A stretch of 64,000 bases of DNA from Streptomyces sp. MUM 2J (GCF_022414535.1 NZ_JADWYM010000034.1:1-64000); one strand, 5' to 3'; positions 52,680 to 61,757 are shown, numbered from the stretch's first letter. The notes: a model not told the origin generated them from the sequence alone. Program-made: numbers and translations.

Positions 52680-54416
52680 ATGTACCTGCGGAAGATCCAG
52701 CGGCGGAACAAGGACGGGTCGGTGGTGCGTTACCTCCAACTCGCCCACAACCGGCGCAAGGACGGCACCACCCAGGCCGAGGTGCTGGTCAACTTCGGCC
52801 GCGAGGACCGCCTGGACGTCGACGGGCTGCGCCGCCTGGTCGCCTCGATCAACCGCTACCTCGGTGACGAGGACGACACCGCCGCGCCGCTGGGCGCCGA
52901 GGAAGCCGGCCCGCTGACGGTGCAGTCCTCCCGGCCGATCGGGGCGAGCTGGCTGCTCGACGGACTGTGGAAGCTCCTGGGCATCGACACCGCCCTGGCC
53001 TCGCGCATCGACGGCCGCAAGTTCCGCACCGACGTCGAGCGCACAATCTTCGCGCTGGTCGCCAACCGGGCCATCGCCCCCGCCTCCAAGCTCGCCGCCG
53101 CCGAGTGGGCCACCTTCGACCACGTCATCCCCGGTCTGGACGCCCTCGCCGAGCAGCACGCCTACCGGGCCATGGACCTGCTCATCGAGGCCGATGTCCA
53201 AGGTGCCGTGCAGGAAGCAGTGTTCTTCTCCGCCGCCCACCTGCTCAACCTCGAAGTCGACCTGGTCTTCTTCGACACCACCTCTACCTACTTCGAGCGC
53301 GACGAAGCCGACGAACCGACCGGCGAGCACAGCAGCCTGCGGCAGTACGGGCACTCCAAGGACCACCGGCGGGACCTGCCGCAGATCGTCATCGGGCTGG
53401 CCGTCACCCGCGAGGGCATCCCGGTCCGCTGCTGGACCTGGCCCGGCGGAACCAACGACCAGACCGTGATCACCGAAGTCAAGGACGGGCTGCGCGACTG
53501 GCGGCTCGGGCGGGTGGTCACCGTCTGCGACACCGGGTTCTCCTCCGAGGCCAACCAGAGCTACCTGCGCCGGGCCGGCGGCCACTACATCACCGGCGTC
53601 AAGATGCGCGAAGGCTCCCACCGTGCCGACCAGGCCCTGGCCCGCCAGGGCCGCTACCAGGACGTGCGCGACAACCTGCGCGTGAAGGAGGTCCGCCTCG
53701 ACGGCGACGAGGGCAGGCGCTTCATCATCTGCCACAACCCTGCCGAGGCGATGCGCGATGCCGCCCGACGCGAAAACCAACTCGCCGCGATCCGTGAGGA
53801 GCTGACGCGCATCAAGGCGGCCCGCCAGGCCGATGCGAAGAAGGCGAAGGCCAAGGCGGCCAAGACCGGCAAGCGCCTCGCAGCCCCTTCGGACGCCCCG
53901 CACCGCAAGGCCGAGTGCGCGCTTCGCGACCATCCTGCCCTCGGCCGTTGGCTCAAGCAGCACCCGACCACCGGGCGGCTGTCCACCGACGCCGCCAAGG
54001 TCGCCGCCGAGGCCCGCCTGGACGGCAAGTACCTGCTGGCCACCAGCGACCCGGACCTGTCCGCCGAGGACGTCGCGCTCGGTTACAAGAACTTGCTGGA
54101 AGCAGAACGCGCCTTCCGCACGATGAAATCCACCCTCGACCTGCGGCCGGTCTACCACCGCCTTGACGAGCGGATACGCGCTCACGTGCTGCTGTGCTGG
54201 CTCGCCCTGCTGCTGATCCGCGTCGCCGAGCGCCGCACCGAGCAGACCTGGCCCAAGATTGCCGCCGAGCTCGGCCGGATCCACCAGGTCACCCTCTCCG
54301 GCCCCGCCGGCAGCCTCCAGCAGACCACCCGGCTCACCGACACCCAGACCAAACTCTTCAAGGAATGCGGTGTCCCGCTCCCGCCAAAGATGAGCGCCCT
54401 CAAGACCCCAGAATAG
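52680..54416 (+). CDS. IS1634-family transposase
   Basis: Encodes 578 residues from ATG at 52680; the upstream TTG at 52662 is in frame but less likely. The N terminus (MYLRKIQRRNKDGSVV) and DLVFFDTTSTYFE (first catalytic Asp), VTVCDTGFSSEANQ (second Asp) and the C-terminal EAERAFRTMKSTLDLRPVYH (catalytic Glu region) are diagnostic of the IS1634 branch of DDE transposases. The reading frame is intact, so the element may still be active. Confidence 0.9.
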   Translation: MYLRKIQRRNKDGSVVRYLQLAHNRRKDGTTQAEVLVNFGREDRLDVDGLRRLVASINRYLGDEDDTAAPLGAEEAGPLTVQSSRPIGASWLLDGLWKLLGIDTALASRIDGRKFRTDVERTIFALVANRAIAPASKLAAAEWATFDHVIPGLDALAEQHAYRAMDLLIEADVQGAVQEAVFFSAAHLLNLEVDLVFFDTTSTYFERDEADEPTGEHSSLRQYGHSKDHRRDLPQIVIGLAVTREGIPVRCWTWPGGTNDQTVITEVKDGLRDWRLGRVVTVCDTGFSSEANQSYLRRAGGHYITGVKMREGSHRADQALARQGRYQDVRDNLRVKEVRLDGDEGRRFIICHNPAEAMRDAARRENQLAAIREELTRIKAARQADAKKAKAKAAKTGKRLAAPSDAPHRKAECALRDHPALGRWLKQHPTTGRLSTDAAKVAAEARLDGKYLLATSDPDLSAEDVALGYKNLLEAERAFRTMKSTLDLRPVYHRLDERIRAHVLLCWLALLLIRVAERRTEQTWPKIAAELGRIHQVTLSGPAGSLQQTTRLTDTQTKLFKECGVPLPPKMSALKTPE

Positions 54417-54437
54417 CCACTGACCTGGGAAAACGTA

Positions 54438-54467
54438 CTCCGGAGCCGTGGGCAAACGGCTCCGGAG
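54438..54467 (+). terminator. Terminator of the transposase gene
   Basis: A perfect 12-bp stem (CTCCGGAGCCGT and its complement) with a 6-base loop lies 21 bases past the transposase stop, inside the IS. Confidence 0.7.
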
Positions 54468-54513
54468 CCTCCTCATGCCCATCACCGCAGGTCAGCCCGC
54501 AGATCCGCCACCG

Positions 54514-54543
54514 CCGCATGCCCACCAACTGTCGAACTCGGGT
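54514..54543 (-). repeat. Right terminal inverted repeat of the IS
   Basis: Exact 30-base reverse complement of 52524-52553, ending CTCGGGT before CTAGG. Confidence 0.88.
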
Positions 54544-54545
54544 CT

Positions 54546-54889
54546 AGGAATTGACCGCGAGTCGGGCCGACAGCTGAAGCGCGATGCACACGCGCCCGCT
54601 TCACGAGGTGAAGCGCCACCCTCAAGATGCATGCTGATGCACTGCTCCGGCGCCACTTCATACCTATCGCGCTTCGGAACGCCACGGCATCGACCCAGAA
54701 CCCTGGAATCATGGGCGTCGCATACCAGTCCAGAGACCGATGATTTGCAATCGCAACGTCACGCTGCCCCGTGCCCACCGGTGGGCACGGGTCCCGAAGC
54801 GAGCCGGATCGAGCAGGGCGGGAGAGGATGGAAACAGGGGTGTTTGCCCAGCTCTCCAGCAATGCCCCAGGTCAGGGAGGTAAAGTTTT
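54546..54889. other. Short gene-free gap left of the island junction
   Basis: No gene is seen. A small palindrome, GCTTCAC-GAG-GTGAAGC, sits at 54598-54614. The stretch joins the IS to the tRNA-like junction and shows no integrase or excisionase gene. Confidence 0.45.
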
Positions 54890-54915
54890 CGGGTTCGAAT
54901 CCCGTTGGGGGCACG
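54890..54915 (+). other. 3' tRNA-like fragment, candidate attachment site
   Basis: The 26 bases hold a T-arm (CGGG-TTCGAAT-CCCG) followed by TTGGGGGCAC, the look of the 3' end of a tRNA with a GCCCCC acceptor (Glu- or Arg-type). There is no matching tRNA body upstream. Such 3' fragments are left at one junction when an element integrates into a tRNA gene. It stands 36 bases before tRNA-Asp. Confidence 0.55.
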
Positions 54916-54922
54916 CAACACC

Positions 54923-54943
54923 GTGTGCGACACTGTCGTACAC
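54923..54943. repeat. Inverted repeat beside the junction
   Basis: GTGTGCGACA, a single C, then TGTCGTACAC: a palindrome with one mismatch per arm, between the tRNA-like fragment and tRNA-Asp. It could be an operator or recombinase arm site, or part of a tRNA promoter region. Confidence 0.5.
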
Positions 54944-54951
54944 AACAGCTT

Positions 54952-55026
54952 GGTCCTGTGGAGCAGTTTGGAGTGCTCGCCACCCTGTCAAGGTGGAGGC
55001 CGCGGGTTCAAATCCCGTCAGGACCG
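54952..55026 (+). tRNA. tRNA-Asp (GTC)
   Basis: The acceptor GGTCCTG pairs with CAGGACC. The anticodon stem-loop CCACC-CTGTCAA-GGTGG gives anticodon GTC, and the T-arm is CGGGTTCAAATCCCG. CCA is not encoded. It is identical to the second copy at 61052-61126. Confidence 0.95.
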
Positions 55027-55049
55027 CTGAGGTCTCTCGTAGACCTCGT

Positions 55050-55123
55050 GGCTGGGTAGCTCAGTTGGTACGAGCGTCCGCCTGAAAAGCGGAAGGTCGC
55101 CGGTTCGACCCCGGCCCCAGCCA
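55050..55123 (+). tRNA. tRNA-Phe (GAA)
   Basis: The acceptor GGCTGGG pairs with CCCAGCC. The anticodon loop CTGAAAA between CCGC and GCGG gives GAA. The T-arm is CCGGTTCGACCCCGG. A CCA follows at 55124-55126. It lies 23 bases after tRNA-Asp. Confidence 0.95.
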
Positions 55124-55145
55124 CCACCGCCCTGACCAGGGCATG

Positions 55146-55176
55146 CGGCCCCGTCGAAGATGCTTCGACGGGGCCG
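55146..55176 (+). terminator. Terminator of the tRNA-Asp/Phe operon
   Basis: A perfect 14-bp stem (CGGCCCCGTCGAAG and its complement) with an ATG loop, then TTCTCTT, 20 bases past tRNA-Phe. Confidence 0.85.
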
Positions 55177-55537
55177 TTCTCTTGCCGGGTGCACCGGGCC
55201 GTGCGCCGACGGGTCCCGGGCCTCACGAGCCGCAGGTCGCCGCCCGACCCGCTGCGGCGCGCCCCACGGTCAGCGTCTCGTGGTCCAGTCGATCGCATCC
55301 CAGCGCAACCCCGGCGGCTCGCCCCGCCGCGTCCCCGGAACCGGGGCCGGCACATGGACGGCGTGCAGCCGGTCATCCGCCCGGCCCCGGGACAGACACC
55401 CGGACCGGCGGCGCTCAGCCCCTTCCCGGTGTCGCACGAGGGCGTGGGGACTTGTACGGGCGGGGCGAACCCCCGTTCGTCCGCCGGCGCACCGGGGCGG
55501 CGGCCCGATGGACATCCGGGTCACCGGGCCCTTCGCG
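55177..55537. other. Gene-free gap
   Basis: Very GC-rich DNA between the tRNA terminator and the stop of the minus-strand oxoamine synthase. No coding frame or RNA gene is convincing. Confidence 0.45.
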
Positions 55538-56659
55538 TCAGACGGGTTCGGTGCGCAGGAGGGCGGTGGCATCGAGGATGCGGTCGAGGTCGTGGCCGGT
55601 GAGGGCGGCGTGGAGGCAGATCCTCAGGGGCAGGTGGCCCGGGCGGGGTACGGGCAGGACGAAGGCGCTGGTACGGATGGCGGCTGCGTCCAGGACGGCG
55701 ACGGAGCGGGCCAGGCGGGGCAGGGTGGTGTGGACGAGGGAGGCGATGTGGGCGCCGTCCCCGACGTCCCAGCCCTGCCGGTCAAGGCCCTGGCGCAGGT
55801 CGGCGGTCAGGCCGGCGAGGCGGGCCCGGGCCTGGTCGGCGTGCTCGACGAGGGTGAGGGTGGCGTCGATGCCGGCGATGTCGCGCGGCAGCAGAGTGGA
55901 GGCGAAGCACGCGGAGCGCGCCCGGTAGCGGACCTGCTCGGCGGCGGTGCGGCTGGTGGCGACAATGCCGGCGCGGGCGGTGAACGCCTTGGCCAGAGAG
56001 GCCGTGCGGTGCGCGACGCGGCCACCGGGGCCGACCCCGGCGGCGAGTCCACGGCCGGCCGGGCCGAGTGCGCCGAGGGAGTGGGACTCGTCCAGAACGA
56101 CCTCGGCCCCGTACCGCTCGGCCACCTCCGTCATGGCGGCGAGCGGGGTCAGGTCGCCGCGGACGTTGTACACGGCGTTCAGGACCACCAGGCCCGGGCC
56201 GTGGCGGCGCAGCAACTCGTCCAGGTGGGCCGGGTCGTTGTGCCGCACGTCGTGGATCTCGGCACGGGCGGCGAGCGCGCCGTCGGTCAGCGAGGTGTGG
56301 GCGGTCCCGTCCCGGAACACCCGCACACCCCGGGCGAGGACCTGCATCAGTCCGAAGTTCGCGGTCCACCCGGACTGGGTCAGCACCACCGCCTCCACAC
56401 CGAGCCACGCCGCGATCCGCTCCTCCAGGCGCCGCTGCGGGTCGTCGGCGAACAGGTGCGGGGCCGCCATCCGGTTCCCGTTGCCGAACCGCTCGTCGGC
56501 CTCCCGCTGCGCGGCGGCGATGTCCGGGTGCCCGCCGAGGGCGAGGTAGTCGTTGGAGACCACCTCCACGAGCTTGCCCTCGTCCGCCGACCGGCTGCGG
56601 CACCGGTAGAGCGCGTCGAGCATCTCGTCGTCCACGTACTGCAGATGATCACTGGTCAC
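55538..56659 (-). CDS. Alpha-oxoamine synthase (AONS/CqsA-like)
   Basis: Encodes 373 residues from GTG at 56659. It is a PLP fold-type I enzyme with SNDYLALGGHPDIAAAQREA, GNGNRMAAPHLFADDPQRRL, the cofactor Asp in VVLDESHSLGALGPAGRG and the PLP Lys in RTASLAKAFTARAG. The family joins an amino acid and an acyl-CoA with loss of CO2. The N-terminal form is closer to CqsA-type autoinducer synthases than to BioF, by eye. It stands alone and divergent from hrpA. The start is tentative because no strong ribosome site is visible. Confidence 0.8.
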   Translation of the reverse strand: MTSDHLQYVDDEMLDALYRCRSRSADEGKLVEVVSNDYLALGGHPDIAAAQREADERFGNGNRMAAPHLFADDPQRRLEERIAAWLGVEAVVLTQSGWTANFGLMQVLARGVRVFRDGTAHTSLTDGALAARAEIHDVRHNDPAHLDELLRRHGPGLVVLNAVYNVRGDLTPLAAMTEVAERYGAEVVLDESHSLGALGPAGRGLAAGVGPGGRVAHRTASLAKAFTARAGIVATSRTAAEQVRYRARSACFASTLLPRDIAGIDATLTLVEHADQARARLAGLTADLRQGLDRQGWDVGDGAHIASLVHTTLPRLARSVAVLDAAAIRTSAFVLPVPRPGHLPLRICLHAALTGHDLDRILDATALLRTEPV

Positions 56660-56987
56660 GCCACAAGATCTACTGGGTTTCCCCGCCGAACCGTCGCTGC
56701 GATCGCTCCAGAAGGGTGGAGCAGGCGCAGGCTTCACCCCGGCGAGCGAGCTCGGATGTGCCCTGTGTTGACCCGGCCCTTCGACCCGCCGCTCTGCGGA
56801 CGCGACGCCTCCGGGGGAGGTGCCGAGGCGGATCGGGTGGACACGCCACGGATGCGGGACACCGGCCCCCCTTTCCCCGCCCCCGCCCCGGCCGGGACCG
56901 GCAGCCCGGGGGCCGACAGGGGTCCCGCCGGCCCCCGGGCAAAAGCGTTCGCCACGTTTTTCTCCGGGATGAGATCCTGGACCGCGT
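56660..56987. other. Divergent intergenic region before hrpA
   Basis: 328 bases between two divergent starts. No small gene is evident. Promoters for both genes should lie here, but no box pair stands out. Confidence 0.4.
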
Positions 56988-59900
56988 ATGTCTACGTACC
57001 CTGCCCCCGCCCTCGGCGCCCTCGCCCCCCGCCTGACCGAGCTGTCGCTGCGCGATGCGCACCGGCTCGGGCGCAGGCTCGAAGGCGCGCGAAAGATCCG
57101 CAAGCCGGAGGCCCGCGCCGCCGTCCTCGCCGAGATCGAGGCGGAGGTCACCAAGGCCGAGGAGCGGATGACCGCCCGGCGTTCCCGTGTGCCCGCCGTC
57201 ACCTACCCCGGGCAACTGCCCGTCAGCCAGAAGAAGGACCTGATCGCGGAGGCCATCCGCGATCACCAGGTGGTCATCGTGGCCGGTGAGACCGGTTCGG
57301 GCAAGACGACGCAGATCCCCAAGATCTGCATGGAGCTCGGCCGGGGCGTCCGCGGCATGATCGGGCACACCCAGCCCCGCCGGATCGCCGCCCGCACCGT
57401 GGCCGAGCGCGTCGCCGAGGAACTCGCGACGCCGCTCGGCGAGGCCGTCGGCTGGAAGGTGCGCTTCACCGACCAGGTCGACCGGGACGCCACCTTCGTC
57501 AAACTGATGACGGACGGCATCCTGCTCGCCGAGATCCAGACCGACCGCGAGCTGCGCGCCTACGACACGATCATCATCGACGAGGCCCACGAGCGGTCCC
57601 TCAACATCGACTTCCTGCTCGGCTACCTCGCCCAGCTGCTGCCGCGCCGGCCCGACCTCAAGGTCGTCATCACCTCCGCCACCATCGACCCCGAGCGTTT
57701 CTCCCGGCACTTCGGTGACGCGCCGATCATCGAGGTGAGCGGGCGGACGTACCCCGTGGAGGTGCGCTACCGGCCTCTGCTGGAGGAGGACTCCGAGGAC
57801 ACCGACCGTGACCAGATCACGGCCATCACCGACGCGGTGGAAGAGCTGATGGGCGAGGGCGCGGGGGACATCCTCGTCTTCCTCTCCGGCGAGCGTGAGA
57901 TCCGGGACACCGCGGACGCGCTGAACCGGAAGCAGTACCGGTTCACCGAGGTCCTTCCGCTGTACGCGCGGCTCTCGCACGCCGAGCAGCACCGTGTCTT
58001 CCAGCCGCACACCGGGCGCAGGATCGTTCTGGCGACGAACGTCGCCGAGACCTCGCTGACGGTCCCCGGCATCAGGTACGTGATCGACCCCGGCTTCGCC
58101 CGCATCTCCCGCTACAGCCACCGCACCAAGGTGCAGCGACTGCCCATCGAGGCGGTCTCCCAGGCCAGTGCCAACCAGCGCAAGGGCCGCTGCGGCCGGA
58201 CGTCGGACGGCATCTGCATCCGGCTCTACAGCGAGGAGGACTTCCTCGCCCGGCCCGAGTTCACCGATGCCGAGATCCTCCGCACCAATCTGGCCTCCGT
58301 CATCCTGCAGATGACCGCGGCCGGCCTGGGCGAGATCGAGAAGTTCCCCTTCATCGACCCTCCGGACCACCGCAACATCCGCGACGGTGTCCAGCTCCTC
58401 CAGGAGCTCGGCGCGCTCGACCCGGCGCAGAAGGACCCGCGCAAGCGGCTCACGGAGACCGGCCGCAAGCTGGCCCAGCTGCCCGTCGACCCTCGGCTGG
58501 CCCGCATGGTGCTGGAGGCCGACCGCAACGGCTGCGTCCGCGAGGTCATGGTCATAGCCGCCGCGCTGTCCATCCAGGACCCGCGCGAACGCCCCGCCGA
58601 CAAGCAGACCCAGGCCGACCAGCAGCACGCCCGCTTCAAGGACGAGACCAGCGACTTCCTCGCCTACCTCAACCTGTGGCGCTACCTGCGCGAGCAGCAG
58701 AAGGAACGCGGCTCGTCGTCCTTCCGGCGCATGTGCAAGCAGGAGTACCTGAACTTCCTGCGGATCCGCGAATGGCAGGACATCTACACCCAGCTGCGCA
58801 CGGTCGCCAAGCAGATGGGCATCCACCTCGACGAGAACGACGCCCCCGCCGACCGCATCCACGTCTCCCTGCTGGCCGGCCTGCTCTCCCACGTCGGGAT
58901 GAAGGACGTCAAGGACGGCAACAAGAACGAGTACCTGGGCGCCCGCAACGCCAGGTTCGCGGTGTTCCCGGGCTCGGCGCTGTTCCGCAAGCAGCCGCGG
59001 TTCGTGATGTCGGCCGAGCTCGTCGAGACCTCCCGCCTGTGGGCCCGGGTCAACGCGAAGGTCGAGCCGGAGTGGGTCGAGCCGCTCGCCCAGCACCTGG
59101 TCAAGCGGACGTACTCCGAACCGCACTGGGAGAAGGACCAGGCCGCGGTGATGGCGTACGAGAAGGTCACCCTGTACGGCGTCCCGATCGTCGCCCAGCG
59201 CAAGGTCAACTACGGCCGGATCGACCCGGAGCTCTCGCGCGAGCTGTTCATCCGCAACGCGCTCGTCGAGGGCGACTGGCGCACGCACCACAAGTTCTTC
59301 GCCGACAACCGCCGCCTCCTCAGCGAGGTCGAGGAGCTGGAGCACCGGGCCCGGCGCCGGGACATCGTCGTCGACGACGAGACGCTGTTCGACTTCTACG
59401 AGCAGCGGGTGCCCGAACACGTCGTCTCCGGCGCCCACTTCGACTCCTGGTGGAAACGCAAGCGGCACGAGCAGCCCGACTTCCTCGACTTCGAGCGGGA
59501 GATGCTCATCCGGGAGTCGGCGGAGGCCGTCACCAAGGCCGACTATCCGGACTCCTGGCATCAGGGGCGGCTGAAGTTCCGCGTGACCTACCAGTTCGAG
59601 CCCGGAGCGGACGCGGACGGCGTGACCGTGCACATCCCGCTCCAGGTGCTCAACCAGGTGACGGACGAGAACTTCGACTGGCAGATCCCGGGCTTGCGGG
59701 AGGAGTTGGTCACCGAGCTGATCCGCTCCCTGCCCAAGCCGATCCGCCGCAACTACGTGCCCGCGCCGAACTACGCCAAGGCGTTCCTCGACCGGGCGAC
59801 CCCCCTCGGGGAACCCCTCACGACGACCATGGCCCGCGAGTTGAAGCGCATGGTCGGCGTGCCCTTCGAGGCGGACGACTTCGACTGGGGCAGGATCCCC

Positions 59901-60932
59901 GACCATCTGCGGATCACCTTCCGGATCGTGGACGAGCGGCGGCGCAAGCTGGCCGAGGACAAGGACCTTCAGGCGCTGAAGCTCCGGCTGAAGCCGAAGG
60001 CGCGCAAGGCGCTGTCCCAGGCGGCTGCCGCGACCGCCTCCCGCGAGGGTGGCGAGTCCCTGGAACGGCGGGGTCTCACGGACTGGACGATCGGCACGCT
60101 GACCCGCGTCTTCGAGACCCGCCGCGCCGGCCAGCCGGTGCGGGCGTACCCGGCCCTCGTCGACGACGGGGACACGGTCTCGGTGCGGCTCTTCGACACC
60201 GAGGCCGAGCAGGCCGAGGCGATGTGGCGGGGCACGCGCCGGCTGATCCTGCGCAACATTCCGGTCAACCCGGCGAAGTTCGCATCCGAGAAGCTCACCA
60301 ACGCGCAGAAGCTCGCCCTGTCGGCGAATCCGCACGGCTCGGTCCAGGCTCTGTTCGACGACTGCGCCATGGCGGCGGCGGACCGGCTGATCGCCGATTT
60401 CGGCGGCCCGGCGTGGGACGAGGAGTCGTACCGCAAGCTGTTCGACAAGGTGCGTGCCGAGATCGTCGACACGACCGTGCGCGCGGTCGGCCAGGTGCAG
60501 CAGGTCCTCGCTGCCTGGCAGGCCTGTGAGCGCCGGCTGAAGACCGTGCGCAGCACGGCGCTGCCGGCGAACCTGGCGGACGTGCGCAAGCAGCTGGACG
60601 GCCTGGTGAGGCCCGGTTTCGTGACGCAGGCGGGACTGCGCCGACTGCCGGACCTGATGCGCTACCTGGTGGCCGCGGACCGGCGTCTGCAGCAGATGCC
60701 GTCCAACGTCCAGCGGGACACCACCCGGATGGCGAAGGTCCACGAGATGCAGGACGAGTACGCCTGGCTGCTGGAGCAGATGCCGCAGGGCAGGCCGGTC
60801 CCGCCCTCGGTCCTGGACATCCGCTGGATGATCGAGGAGCTCCGGGTCAGCTATTTCGCGCACGCGCTGGGCACGGCGTACCCGGTCTCGGACAAGCGGA
60901 TCGTGAAGGCGATCGACGCCGCCGTACCGTAA
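56988..60932 (+). CDS. hrpA: ATP-dependent RNA helicase HrpA
   Basis: Encodes 1314 residues from ATG at 56988. It is a DEAH-box helicase: Walker A GETGSGKTTQIPK (~100), DEAH in IIIDEAHERSLN (~195), motif III SATID, and motif VI QRKGRCGR (~395). The ratchet and OB-type regions follow, then the long C-terminal DUF3418 region typical of bacterial HrpA. Length fits the family (about 1300). It acts in RNA remodelling and rescue of stalled ribosomes in the cytoplasm. The conserved order hrpA, small gene, bldC, valine dehydrogenase is that of Streptomyces chromosomes. Confidence 0.95.
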   Translation: MSTYPAPALGALAPRLTELSLRDAHRLGRRLEGARKIRKPEARAAVLAEIEAEVTKAEERMTARRSRVPAVTYPGQLPVSQKKDLIAEAIRDHQVVIVAGETGSGKTTQIPKICMELGRGVRGMIGHTQPRRIAARTVAERVAEELATPLGEAVGWKVRFTDQVDRDATFVKLMTDGILLAEIQTDRELRAYDTIIIDEAHERSLNIDFLLGYLAQLLPRRPDLKVVITSATIDPERFSRHFGDAPIIEVSGRTYPVEVRYRPLLEEDSEDTDRDQITAITDAVEELMGEGAGDILVFLSGEREIRDTADALNRKQYRFTEVLPLYARLSHAEQHRVFQPHTGRRIVLATNVAETSLTVPGIRYVIDPGFARISRYSHRTKVQRLPIEAVSQASANQRKGRCGRTSDGICIRLYSEEDFLARPEFTDAEILRTNLASVILQMTAAGLGEIEKFPFIDPPDHRNIRDGVQLLQELGALDPAQKDPRKRLTETGRKLAQLPVDPRLARMVLEADRNGCVREVMVIAAALSIQDPRERPADKQTQADQQHARFKDETSDFLAYLNLWRYLREQQKERGSSSFRRMCKQEYLNFLRIREWQDIYTQLRTVAKQMGIHLDENDAPADRIHVSLLAGLLSHVGMKDVKDGNKNEYLGARNARFAVFPGSALFRKQPRFVMSAELVETSRLWARVNAKVEPEWVEPLAQHLVKRTYSEPHWEKDQAAVMAYEKVTLYGVPIVAQRKVNYGRIDPELSRELFIRNALVEGDWRTHHKFFADNRRLLSEVEELEHRARRRDIVVDDETLFDFYEQRVPEHVVSGAHFDSWWKRKRHEQPDFLDFEREMLIRESAEAVTKADYPDSWHQGRLKFRVTYQFEPGADADGVTVHIPLQVLNQVTDENFDWQIPGLREELVTELIRSLPKPIRRNYVPAPNYAKAFLDRATPLGEPLTTTMARELKRMVGVPFEADDFDWGRIPDHLRITFRIVDERRRKLAEDKDLQALKLRLKPKARKALSQAAAATASREGGESLERRGLTDWTIGTLTRVFETRRAGQPVRAYPALVDDGDTVSVRLFDTEAEQAEAMWRGTRRLILRNIPVNPAKFASEKLTNAQKLALSANPHGSVQALFDDCAMAAADRLIADFGGPAWDEESYRKLFDKVRAEIVDTTVRAVGQVQQVLAAWQACERRLKTVRSTALPANLADVRKQLDGLVRPGFVTQAGLRRLPDLMRYLVAADRRLQQMPSNVQRDTTRMAKVHEMQDEYAWLLEQMPQGRPVPPSVLDIRWMIEELRVSYFAHALGTAYPVSDKRIVKAIDAAVP

Positions 60933-61051
60933 CGGGCCACACGCGGACGGTGAGTTCGACCAGGGGGCTCACCCTCCTGTACAGTCCTTCTCGCAGCACG
61001 GCGCAGGGCCGGATCGACCGAGGATCCGTTCGTGCAGGTGCCGCGACATCT

Positions 61052-61126
61052 GGTCCTGTGGAGCAGTTTGGAGTGCTCGCCACCCTGTCAAGGTGGAGGC
61101 CGCGGGTTCAAATCCCGTCAGGACCG
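61052..61126 (+). tRNA. tRNA-Asp (GTC), second copy
   Basis: Same 75 bases as the gene at 54952-55026, with anticodon GTC in CTGTCAA and acceptor GGTCCTG/CAGGACC. It lies 119 bases past hrpA. A TACAGT box near 60,982 may belong to its promoter. Confidence 0.95.
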
Positions 61127-61134
61127 CATCGAAG

Positions 61135-61163
61135 AGAGCCCGGGTCGAAAGACCCGGGCTCTT
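61135..61163 (+). terminator. Terminator of the second tRNA-Asp
   Basis: A perfect 12-bp stem (AGAGCCCGGGTC and its complement) with a GAAA tetraloop, nine bases past the tRNA. Confidence 0.85.
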
Positions 61164-61274
61164 GTGCGTCGGGCTCGATGTCGCCCTGGCGGCACAGGGC
61201 ATCTTGACGGAGTCACATTCGCCCAGTACCCCAGAAACAGGGCCCGCCCCCCGCAGGCCCACCGGAGGTGGCGT

Positions 61275-61466
61275 ATGGCGACATCGGTCAGGCACGAGAC
61301 GCGGGCGCTGCTCCGCGCGCACTTGTCGGCCGCGTCGTCCTACGGGCACCTGACCCGCCGCTGTCCGGTCTGCCACCACCTTCTGCGGCTGGCGATGGAC
61401 GCGTCCCCGCAGGCGCCGCAGGAGGCGATCGCCGAGACGGGGGACGAAGGCCCCACCGGCGCATGA
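61275..61466 (+). CDS. Small DUF6274-like protein
   Basis: Encodes 63 residues from ATG at 61275, with GGAGGTG upstream. It reads RHETRALLRAHLSAASSYGH followed by LTRRCPVCHHLLRLAM. The CPVC...HH cluster suggests a small zinc-binding unit. I recall this as the DUF6274 protein that sits next to bldC in Streptomyces. It is convergent with bldC. Role unknown. Confidence 0.75.
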   Translation: MATSVRHETRALLRAHLSAASSYGHLTRRCPVCHHLLRLAMDASPQAPQEAIAETGDEGPTGA

Positions 61467-61723
61467 CCGTTGCCGGGCCCGAACGGGCTTCGGGCGTGGC
61501 AGTCTGGAACGTGCGGCTCCTTTAGTGCACGGCACCCGGCCGCAACAAGGAGTCCAGGGTGTGACGGGTGTCACCAGATGGGTTTTCGGATTCGGGCCTC
61601 TTACCCGGTCCCTACAAGTAGTCGATTTAATATGTGCAATTGCACCACTCCCCCAGGCTTCCCCAGGCTCGGACAAGCCCGCCCACGGAGCGACCCCGTC
61701 GGCCACCTCGGGCGCACAAAAAA

Positions 61724-61757
61724 GATCGCGCTGGACCCGGCGGAGTCCAGCGCGATC
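61724..61757 (-). terminator. Intrinsic terminator of bldC
   Basis: On the minus strand a perfect 13-bp stem (GATCGCGCTGGAC and its complement) with an 8-base loop is followed directly by six T residues: a classic rho-independent terminator, about 130 bases past the bldC stop. Confidence 0.9.

Larger units (their letters stand above)
52524..54543 (+). mobile_element. IS1634-family insertion sequence
   Basis: A 2.0-kb element bounded by perfect 30-bp inverted repeats (52524-52553 and 54514-54543), with imperfect matching continuing inward. It carries one complete transposase gene and a hairpin terminator. The flanks (GGAT on the left, CTAG on the right) show no clear target duplication. That fits loss of adjacent DNA after insertion into the intron. 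Confidence 0.88.

Noticed and set aside
54826..54915. A complete tRNA ending at 54915
   Set aside because: Only the T-arm and 3' acceptor strand are present; no matching 5' acceptor, D-arm or anticodon arm can be drawn upstream.
56670..60863. A 1397-codon minus-strand open frame
   Set aside because: Complete antisense shadow of hrpA; the plus-strand product has every helicase motif.
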